From the NCBI GenBank assembly GCA_035304345.1, contig DATGQE010000099.1:17667-81666 (forward strand): 64,000 bases of DNA, given 5' to 3'. Position 1 is the stretch's first letter. Every line of letters begins with the position of its first letter. A program made the translations under genes and the position numbers. Positions 18,053-24,599 of the stretch are shown here, piece by piece. This DNA is from IDS-8 sp035304345. GTDB lineage: Bacteria > Pseudomonadota > Gammaproteobacteria > Steroidobacterales > Woeseiaceae. The notes below the pieces were generated by a model that did not search any database, had not been told where the DNA came from, and was given only the letters and a program-made list of their open reading frames with translations.

Positions 18053-18280
18053 GCATCGTTCATGCCCGGTGGTGATCGGGGCTCAAGCTCCGCCGCGGCC
18101 GGGGGGTGTCCCCGGGGGAATGGCTCCCGTGCGGACACGGCGGAGCAGCGCGGGCATCGGCGCAGAGGGTACGTCCCGCGCTGCGCTGCTCCGCCGTGTC
18201 CTCGGTCCGCTTTATTTCCCCCAGGGACACCCCCCGGCCACGGCTCCGCGCTGCGGTTCGGGGCCGGGCATGAACGATGC
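18053..18280. repeat. 228-bp imperfect palindrome with ~100-base arms
   Basis: GCATCGTTCATGCCCGG at 18053-18069 is exactly repeated inverted at 18264-18280. Moving inward the arms keep matching: GCCGGGGGGTGTCCC on one side pairs with GGGACACCCCCCGGC on the other, and GACACGGCGGAGCAGCGC with GCGCTGCTCCGCCGTGTC. No gene fits inside. It fills the gap between the convergent aminotransferase and pobA genes. The exact outer ends and nested structure suggest a palindromic repeat or MITE-like element; it could also stop transcription from both sides. The rest of 17997-18325 holds nothing else I can name. Confidence 0.75.
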
Positions 18281-18325
18281 TGAGCGGTGGGTTCGCTGCG
18301 GGCTTCTGCAGCAGGCCGTACGCGG

Positions 18326-19534
18326 TCAGGCGAGGCGCTCGCCGCTGACCGGATCGACGACCGGCATCCCGACGTAGTTCTCCGCGAACACCCGGCGGCC
18401 GGCGTCGGTCCCGGTGAAGTACTCGAGATCGGCAACCTGCATGCGCCGGTCGAACGCGTCGTCGGACAGGTTGTGCGTTGCCGACGTGAACCACCAGGAG
18501 AATCGCTCCGCGTTCCAGACCCGCGCGAGCGCGGTCTCCGAGTAGCGTTCGAGGCCGACCTCCTCGCCTTCGGCGTAGAACGCCTGCAAAGCGGAGGCCA
18601 GCATGGCGGCATCGGCGATCGCGAGGTTGAGGCCCTTCGCTCCCGTCGGCGGAACGATGTGCCCGGCGTCGCCGACGAGGAACAACCGGCCGCAGCGGAG
18701 CGGCTCACAGATCACGCTGCGCAGCGGCGCAATGGATTTCTCGAGACTCGGCCCCGTTTCCAGGCTTTCCGCCACCGCGGCCGGCAGGCGGCGGCGGAGC
18801 TCGTCCCAGAACGCGGCGTCGCTCCACGATTCGGCGTTCTCGCCTGAGGGAACCTGCACGTAGTGGCGGCTCACGGACGTGGAGCGCTGCGAGCACAGCG
18901 CGAACCCGCGCGCGTGGCTGGAATAGATGAGCTCGGGCGCCGCGGGACGCGTGTTCGATAGCACGCCCAGCCAGCCGAACGGCCAGGCGCGCTCCCAGGT
19001 CCGGAAAGCGCCCTCCGGCGCCGAGCGGCGGCTGGCGCCGTGGAACCCGTCGCACCCCGCCACGTAGTCGCACAGGACGGAACCCGCGCCGTGCGCGCCG
19101 CGGTAGTCGATGCGCGCGGCGCCGCGGTCGAGATCGCGCACCGCGGTCGCCTCGACCTCGAAGCGGATGTCGATGCCGTCGGCCAGGTTGCGGCGGTAGA
19201 GCTCCCGCGTGATCTCCGTCTGCCCGTAGACGATCACCGCGCTCCCGGCGTGCTGCTTCAGGTCCACGCGGGCGAGCCGCTCGTCGAAGGCGACCCGCAC
19301 GCCCTCGTGCACGTGCCCGGCCGCGTGCAGCCCCTCGGCCACGCCCGCGCGCTCGAGCAGCGCGGCAGAGCCCTGCTCGAGCACGCCCGCGCGAATGCGC
19401 TTCTCGACGTACTCGCGGGAGCGGCGTTCGAGCACGACCACGTCGATGCCCTGCCGGTGCAGCAGGCGTGCGAGCAACAGGCCCGAAGGTCCCGCTCCGA
19501 CGATGCCCACCTGCGTGCGCCGCGGAATGGTCAC
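18326..19534 (-). CDS. pobA: 4-hydroxybenzoate 3-monooxygenase (PobA)
   Basis: 402 residues; PobA is usually ~394. GTG 19534 was chosen because GGAGGAG lies 7 bases upstream. FAD-binding 'GIVGAGPSGLLLARLL' at the start, 'EYVEKRIRAGVLEQG' typical of PobA, 'ELIYSSHARGFALCSQRS' carrying the substrate Tyr201 and Ser212 equivalents, 'SRHYVQV' with the Arg214 equivalent, and 'GDAGHIVPPTGAKGLNLA' with the Pro293 equivalent. It converts 4-hydroxybenzoate to protocatechuate with NADPH and O2 in the cytoplasm. Protocatechuate ring-cleavage genes are not in the window. A dyad at 19648-19663 may be its operator. Confidence 0.97.
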   Translation of the reverse strand: MTIPRRTQVGIVGAGPSGLLLARLLHRQGIDVVVLERRSREYVEKRIRAGVLEQGSAALLERAGVAEGLHAAGHVHEGVRVAFDERLARVDLKQHAGSAVIVYGQTEITRELYRRNLADGIDIRFEVEATAVRDLDRGAARIDYRGAHGAGSVLCDYVAGCDGFHGASRRSAPEGAFRTWERAWPFGWLGVLSNTRPAAPELIYSSHARGFALCSQRSTSVSRHYVQVPSGENAESWSDAAFWDELRRRLPAAVAESLETGPSLEKSIAPLRSVICEPLRCGRLFLVGDAGHIVPPTGAKGLNLAIADAAMLASALQAFYAEGEEVGLERYSETALARVWNAERFSWWFTSATHNLSDDAFDRRMQVADLEYFTGTDAGRRVFAENYVGMPVVDPVSGERLA

Positions 19535-19647
19535 CCTTTCACTCCTCCAGTCACGCCGCAAAAGCATAATCGCTGCGTCGGCAGCGCCGGCATCGCACGC
19601 GGCGAAAATTCATGTATCGGAGAACAATTCGGTCGCTCGATGCGCTC

Positions 19648-19663
19648 TTTCGCGTGAGTGAAA
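19648..19663. promoter_or_regulatory. Imperfect dyad TTTC-N8-GAAA upstream of pobA
   Basis: TTTCGCGTGAGTGAAA, about 115 bases upstream of the pobA start, in the 275-base gap between pobA and the LysR gene (both minus strand). It sits in a locally AT-richer patch (19610-19690) that probably holds the pobA promoter. The regulator could be the LysR or AraC protein encoded nearby. Confidence 0.35.
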
Positions 19664-19809
19664 CTCTGTATAAGGATGCGGGATGATTTTCGCGGGACAA
19701 CCAGAGCCGTCGTGCCCGTAGTCGTGATCGGAGACGAGCCTCGCGGCCGCGCCGTGAAGTGTGACCCGCAGAGTGACGGCGTGCCTGCCGGTCGGAGCGC
19801 CGCGTGACC

Positions 19810-21042
19810 TCAGGCGGGAAAGAACTCGGCTGCCGCGCGGTGCAGCTCTTTCGCGAGCAGCTCCGCGGCGGGAGACAGGCTCCCGAGCCTGCGGCGCGTG
19901 ATGCCGACCGGGCGCTCCGTGCCGTCGAGGCGAAACGGCAGGACAGCGAGCAGCCCCGCCTGCTCCTCGAACCTTACCTGGTGGCGGGACAGGACGGTGA
20001 CCCGGTCGCTCTCCAGCAACAGGCCCCGGAGCATCACGAGCGAGCTGGTCTCGACGACCTGGCGCGGCAGCGCGAGGCCGCGCGCGGCGAGCGACTGCTC
20101 GAACAGGGTGCGGGCGGGAGTGCCCCGCCGCGGCAGGATCCACGGGCAGCGCAGCAGCTCCTCCCAATCCGGCCGGTGGCGCCGGGTGAGGGGATGGCCG
20201 GTGCGCACGATGACGGACAGGCCGTCCCGGAACATCGGCTCCTCGAGCAGGTCCGTGTCCGCCGGGTTCTCGCGCAGCGCGCCGACGACGAGATCGATGT
20301 CGCCGCAGCGCAGGCCTGCGACGAGGTCCTCGTACGGACCCTCGACGGTGGAGACGTCGAGCCACGGGTGCGTCTCCAGCAGGCGGGCGACGGCCCGGGG
20401 CACGATGATCGTGCGCGTCAGCGGCAGAGTGCCGACCACGACGCGGCCGCGCTGCGCACCGCGCAACCCGGCGATCTCGTCGCCCGCACTGCGCAGGTGA
20501 CTGCGCGCGAGCTTGACGTAGCGCGTCAGCTCGCGACCGAGCGGCGTCGGCACGATCGCGCCCGGCGTCCGCTCGAACAGGCCGATCGCGAGCGTCTCCT
20601 CGAGCTTGCGCAGCGAGGAGGATATCGCGGCGGGCGTCACGCCGAGGTGCTCCGCCGCGGCCGCCACGCTCTGGTGCTCGGCGACGGCGACGAACGCGTC
20701 GAGCCAGCGGTCGGACACGTCCATCCTGAAGAAGCGGGACATGCCGCTCGAGCGCTGCAGTGCCGCGGGCGGGACGAGCCGCCCGGCGGTCGCAAAGGCC
20801 CGCGCCGCTTCGCGCGCGCGGTCGCGCAGGCACTCGCCGAACGCGGTGAGCTGCACCCCTTTGGCGGCGCGCTCGCACAGCTTCTCGCCGACCTGGCGCT
20901 CGAGCTCCCGCAGGGCCTTGGTTACGGAAGTCTGCGAGCGGCTGAGCGCCCGCGCCGCGCCCGTAATGCTCCTGCATTCGGCGATGGCCAGGAACACCCG
21001 GGCCTGGCGGATGCCGATCTCCTGCACGGCCGGAACGCTCAT
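19810..21042 (-). CDS. LysR-type regulator with two tandem helix-turn-helix domains
   Basis: 410 residues, about 100 more than a normal LysR protein. The extra length is a second LysR-type HTH: the first spans ~10-70 ('SITGAARALSRSQTSVTKALRELERQ'), the second ~112-172 ('SVAAAAEHLGVTPAAISSSLRKLEE'), followed by one effector domain (~195-400, 'GRVVVGTLPLTRTIIVPR'). Such double-HTH LysR proteins exist in aromatic catabolic clusters of some proteobacteria, as far as I recall. It diverges from the MFS transporter (47-base gap) and lies upstream of pobA in the same direction, so it likely controls uptake or oxidation of an aromatic acid. Confidence 0.9.
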   Translation of the reverse strand: MSVPAVQEIGIRQARVFLAIAECRSITGAARALSRSQTSVTKALRELERQVGEKLCERAAKGVQLTAFGECLRDRAREAARAFATAGRLVPPAALQRSSGMSRFFRMDVSDRWLDAFVAVAEHQSVAAAAEHLGVTPAAISSSLRKLEETLAIGLFERTPGAIVPTPLGRELTRYVKLARSHLRSAGDEIAGLRGAQRGRVVVGTLPLTRTIIVPRAVARLLETHPWLDVSTVEGPYEDLVAGLRCGDIDLVVGALRENPADTDLLEEPMFRDGLSVIVRTGHPLTRRHRPDWEELLRCPWILPRRGTPARTLFEQSLAARGLALPRQVVETSSLVMLRGLLLESDRVTVLSRHQVRFEEQAGLLAVLPFRLDGTERPVGITRRRLGSLSPAAELLAKELHRAAAEFFPA

Positions 21043-21089
21043 GGCCCGTCCGGGAACGGGCAGGCGCGTGCCGCCGGGGAGGGTTGCCG

Positions 21090-22457
21090 GTGAGCACCGA
21101 CCCGCAGCGCCTGATATCCGAATTCCCCATGAGCCGGACGCAGGTCGTGGCGGTCGCGATGACGGTCCTGCTCAATGCGCTGGACGGGTACGACGTGCTG
21201 TCCATCAGCTTCGCGTCGCCGGGCATCGCGGCCGAATGGGGCATCGATCGCGCCGCGCTCGGTTTCGTGCTCGCGATGGAGCTGGTCGGCATGGGACTGG
21301 GCTCGATCCTGCTCGGCCGTGTCGCGGACCGCATCGGGCGCCGCCTGACGATGCTCGGCTGCCTCGGCATCATGACGGTCGGCATGTTCATGGTGACCAC
21401 CGCCGGCAGCATCGCCGGGCTGTCCGCGTGGCGCGTCGTCACCGGGCTCGGCATCGGCGGGATGCTCGCTGCCATCAACGCGGTCGCGGCCGAGTTCTCG
21501 AATGCCAGGCGCAAGCACCTGAGCGTGTCGCTCATGACGATCGGGTACCCGATCGGCGCGGTGATCGGCGGCACGATCGCGGCCGAGCTTCTCGAGCACC
21601 ACGACTGGCGTTCCGTCTTCTACCTCGGCACGGCAATGACCGCGGCCTGCATTCCCCTGGTCTGGATGCTGGTCCCGGAGTCGGTCCACTGGCTGGCGCG
21701 GAAGCGGCCGCGCGGGGCCCTCGAAGCGATCAACGCGACGCTGGCGCGGATGGGGCATGCCGCGATCGCCCGGTTGCCCGACGTTCGGGAGACCGGCGGG
21801 AGCCGCTCGCTCACCGGGATTCTTTCGCCTCCCCTGCTGCTCGTCACGCTGATCGTGACGGTGGCCTACTTCTGCCACATCACGACGTTCTACTTCGTGA
21901 TCAAGTGGGTTCCCAAAATCGTCGTCGACATGAGCTTCGAAGCGTCCTCCGCGGTGGGCGTGCTCGTCTGGGCAAACGTCGGCGGGGCGGTCGGCGGTGC
22001 GCTGCTGGGCTTCCTCACCATGCGCTACAACGTGAAGGCGCTCACCATCGGCGTGCTGCTCTTGTCGACGCTCATGGTGTCCGTCTTCGGGCGCAGCCCG
22101 GCGGACCTCGCGACCCTGTCGCTGGTGGCGGGTGCCGCGGGATTCTTCACCAATGCCGGCGTGGTCGGGCTGTACGCGCTGTTCGCCCATTGCTATCCGA
22201 CGCACGTGAGGGCCTCCGGCACCGGGTTCTCGATCGGCATCGGCCGGGGCGGGGCGATGCTGTCGCCCGTCATCGCCGGCTTGCTGTTCGAATCCGGCAT
22301 GGGCCTGCCGGCCGTGGCGATGATCATGGCGCTGGGCTCGTTGCTGGCCGTTCTCGCGCTGGTCTTTCTCCGCATGGAATCGATCGGTGACGAGCGTCGG
22401 GCGGTCGAGTCCGGCGGCGGGCAGATCCTGCCCGGGTCCGCCGGACCACCTTCCTGA
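21090..22457 (+). CDS. MFS transporter, aromatic acid:H+ symporter type
   Basis: 455 residues, 12 predicted helices. GTG 21090 lies 6 bases after GGGGAGGG. 'NALDGYDVLSISFASP' in helix 1 matches the DGYD motif of the AAHS family (PcaK, BenK, MhpT), and 'GRVADRIGRRLTML' is the MFS loop 2-3 motif. Next to pobA, the likely substrate is 4-hydroxybenzoate or a related aromatic acid. It ends 5 bases before the convergent GntR gene; GGTCC-GCC-GGACC at 22435-22447 near its end is a weak hairpin. Confidence 0.9.
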   Translation: MSTDPQRLISEFPMSRTQVVAVAMTVLLNALDGYDVLSISFASPGIAAEWGIDRAALGFVLAMELVGMGLGSILLGRVADRIGRRLTMLGCLGIMTVGMFMVTTAGSIAGLSAWRVVTGLGIGGMLAAINAVAAEFSNARRKHLSVSLMTIGYPIGAVIGGTIAAELLEHHDWRSVFYLGTAMTAACIPLVWMLVPESVHWLARKRPRGALEAINATLARMGHAAIARLPDVRETGGSRSLTGILSPPLLLVTLIVTVAYFCHITTFYFVIKWVPKIVVDMSFEASSAVGVLVWANVGGAVGGALLGFLTMRYNVKALTIGVLLLSTLMVSVFGRSPADLATLSLVAGAAGFFTNAGVVGLYALFAHCYPTHVRASGTGFSIGIGRGGAMLSPVIAGLLFESGMGLPAVAMIMALGSLLAVLALVFLRMESIGDERRAVESGGGQILPGSAGPPS

Positions 22458-22462
22458 TCGGT

Positions 22463-23164
22463 TCAGGTCATGGCCTGCATTCGCGCGGCGTGTTGCCGGT
22501 AGCGGGTGCACGTCGCGCGGATGTCGCTGACGATCGCCGCTTCCGCCTGCTCCGGCCGGCCGCGCCGCAGCGCCGCGACGGCCTTGCGATGCGGCGTCGA
22601 GGCTCCCCACTTGACGCGCTCGGCCGTGAGCTCCTCGAACAGCGCCAGCGTGCACGGGCCACAGCGGACCCAAAGCGGCTCGATGAGCTGCAGCAGCGTT
22701 TCGTGGCGAGCGGCCGCATAGATCGCGAAATGAAACTTGCGGTTCCTTTCCAGGAGCAGGCTGGGATCGCCGGATTCGTGCGCGTTCAGGAAATCGCGCT
22801 CGGCTTCCTCGGCGCGTGCGATGTCCTCGGCGGTCGCCCGTTCCGCGGCGAGCCGCGCGGCGAATCCTTCCAGGGCGATGCGGACGTCGCAGATCTCGGT
22901 GAACTTGCGGGCCGAGATGATGGGAACGCGCACCGAGCGCGACGCGGTGAGCTCGAGCGCCTGCTCCACCGTCAGCTTCTGCAGCGCGTCGCGGACGGGC
23001 ATGATGCTGGTCCCGAGCTGCGTGGCAAGCTCGCGGATCGTGAGCACCTGTCCCGGCCGGAACCGGCCTTCCATCAGCGAGCGGCGGATCTGCCGGTGCA
23101 CCTGCTCGTGAAGCGGCTCGTGCACGACCGGTTTCAGGGTCGCTTCTCCATCGGGCGTTTTCAC
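22463..23164 (-). CDS. GntR family regulator, FadR-type (FCD domain)
   Basis: 233 residues. The start is GTG 23164, which overlaps the TGA of the AraC gene (GTGA), so the two are probably co-translated; the longer frame upstream is a shadow of the AraC gene. N-terminal winged helix ('GQVLTIRELATQLGTSIMPVRDALQKL', ~38-64), then an all-helical effector domain with 'EICDVRIALEGFAARLAA' and 'NRKFHFAIYAAA', whose His fits the metal/effector pocket of FCD proteins. Such regulators usually repress acid catabolism until an organic acid binds. Likely target: this aromatic module or its own promoter. Confidence 0.9.
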   Translation of the reverse strand: MKTPDGEATLKPVVHEPLHEQVHRQIRRSLMEGRFRPGQVLTIRELATQLGTSIMPVRDALQKLTVEQALELTASRSVRVPIISARKFTEICDVRIALEGFAARLAAERATAEDIARAEEAERDFLNAHESGDPSLLLERNRKFHFAIYAAARHETLLQLIEPLWVRCGPCTLALFEELTAERVKWGASTPHRKAVAALRRGRPEQAEAAIVSDIRATCTRYRQHAARMQAMT

Positions 23165-24126
23165 GATGCGCTGCGCCGCCACGCGGGTGTGCGTGCACCG
23201 TCCTCGCGGCCGGGGGGTGACCAGGAGGAACGGCGAAACTCCGTCGGTGCCTTGCCGGAGCGGGCACGGAAGAACCGCGAGAAATAGGCGGAGTCGTGGA
23301 AGCCGAGATCGTACGCGATCTGTGTCACCGGCCGGCGGGTATAGCGCAGGCTGCGCTTCGCCTCCCGGAGAATGCGGTCGTGCAGCAGCTTGATCGGCGG
23401 ATTGCCCGTGATCTTGATGCAGCTCGAACGGAGCTGCGCCACCGAGATGTGCATTTCCTCCGCGTAGCGCTTCACGTGCCAGTTCTCGTGGAAGTGCAGC
23501 TCGATCAGCCTGCGGAACTCCTCGACCGTCGCTTCCGCCCGTGCCCGCGGGATCGAGGCCTCTGCACACGTCGCCCGGCCCGATCCGGCAACGGCGCGCG
23601 CGATCTGCGCGAGCAGGATCTGGGCGCGTGCCTCGATCAGGATCGTCCGTGAGTGGACCGGAGCGCGATACTCGCGCAGCAGGACCTTCGCGGTCGACTC
23701 CAGCTCGTAGCGCTTCACGTCTTCGGGCTTAAGCCGGATGCCGCGTGCATCCTCGAACAGGCGCGCGAACGCGGGCTGGTGCGCGTTCAGCGAGCGCAGG
23801 AACTGGTCGCTGACGGTGAACACGTATCCGTAGGTTTCCGCGCGGAAGCGGAACGTGTGCACGAACCCCGCCGGGACGATCACGATGGCCGGTGCGAGGA
23901 AGAAACGGTCCGATTCGTCGGCGCGCGCTTCGACGTGGCCGGAAAACAGCAGCAGGACCTGGTGCAGGTCCTCGTGCACGTGCGGGTCGATCGTCCAGCC
24001 GGAGGCCCGGCTGCGGTCTTCGATCGCCTCGATGTGCACGAAGCGCTCGTCCGAGGCCTGGGGCGGCTCGCCGTAGAGCCGGAAGCGCGGGATGCCGGCT
24101 CTCGAAAGTCCTGGATTGTCAGGCAC
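23161..24126 (-). CDS. AraC family regulator, PobR-like
   Basis: 321 residues from GTG 24126 (AAGGAG 6 bases upstream). N-terminal cupin-type sensor domain with 'HVHEDLHQVLLLFSGHVEA' and 'IVIVPAGFVHTFRF'; C-terminal double HTH (~205-305) with 'YAEEMHISVAQLRSSCIKITGNPP' and 'VTQIAYDLGFHDSAYFSRFFRARSGKAPTEFR' style signature. Length and architecture match PobR of the AraC family, which activates pobA on 4-hydroxybenzoate; assignment is by context. A 17-bp dyad at 24192-24208 lies just upstream. Confidence 0.9.
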   Translation of the reverse strand: MPDNPGLSRAGIPRFRLYGEPPQASDERFVHIEAIEDRSRASGWTIDPHVHEDLHQVLLLFSGHVEARADESDRFFLAPAIVIVPAGFVHTFRFRAETYGYVFTVSDQFLRSLNAHQPAFARLFEDARGIRLKPEDVKRYELESTAKVLLREYRAPVHSRTILIEARAQILLAQIARAVAGSGRATCAEASIPRARAEATVEEFRRLIELHFHENWHVKRYAEEMHISVAQLRSSCIKITGNPPIKLLHDRILREAKRSLRYTRRPVTQIAYDLGFHDSAYFSRFFRARSGKAPTEFRRSSWSPPGREDGARTPAWRRSAS

Positions 24127-24191
24127 CTGCAGCTCCTTCGAGTACTGCCTGGAGCGGCGGTCCGGCGCCTGCCGACCGGGTTGCCGCGTGC

Positions 24192-24208
24192 TGTTATACG
24201 TTATCACA
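24192..24208. promoter_or_regulatory. 17-bp dyad operator upstream of the araC-gntR pair
   Basis: TGTTATACGTTATCACA has the symmetric form TGT-n-ATA-nnn-TAT-n-ACA, and is strikingly AT-rich for this genome. It lies 66 bases upstream of the AraC start and probably overlaps its promoter. A FadR-type GntR protein, encoded in the same operon, is the most natural binder; the AraC protein is the alternative. Confidence 0.5.
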
Positions 24209-24302
24209 GGAGTCTGCCAGCGCTTCCGCGCCCGTGCAACCGGGTGCGCGGTGGCCTGCGCCGCGGCGTGACACGAGGCGAGAACATCGGCCGTCAGGCA
24301 GT

Positions 24303-24315
24303 GCAGGCCAATGCC
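24303..24315. promoter_or_regulatory. Partial GCCAATGCC motif upstream of the third TonB receptor
   Basis: GCAGGCCAATGCC shares GCCAATGCC with 16678-16686. It lies in the 473-base gap (24127-24599) between the AraC gene and the receptor. That gap also holds TGCTAGCAT (24447-24455), a possible extended -10 for the receptor. I see no gene in it. Confidence 0.3.
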
Positions 24316-24449
24316 GATGCGAGCGTGTGCAGGCAGGAAAACAAAGCGTCGCTTGCGAGCGACAGCAGGGTGCTTGCGTGCAGGTTGGCGTGCGACGAAA
24401 AGTACAGATCAGCGCGCGTTTTGTGCAAGGGTCGTCGCGCAGCGGTTGC

Positions 24450-24455
24450 TAGCAT
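24450..24455 (+). promoter_or_regulatory. Possible extended -10 (TGC-TAGCAT) for the third TonB receptor
   Basis: TAGCAT preceded by TGC, about 145 bases upstream of the receptor ATG. No clear -35 is visible, which an extended -10 may tolerate. Confidence 0.3.
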
Positions 24456-24599
24456 CAGCATCCGCGATGCCCGGGCGCTCGTTGAGCGCGGCATCCCGTA
24501 CATCGACGTGCCGGCAGCACGCGTCGCATCCTTCGCATCCGTCGCGGTCGGGAACGGCCGACGGCGTGCGCCGGCCGGACCACCCCGGGGGGAAGACTC

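Noticed and set aside
21044..21061. GCCCGT-N6-ACGGGC palindrome between the LysR and MFS genes
   Set aside because: Short and GC-only, as expected by chance in this composition. Kept only as a weak operator possibility.
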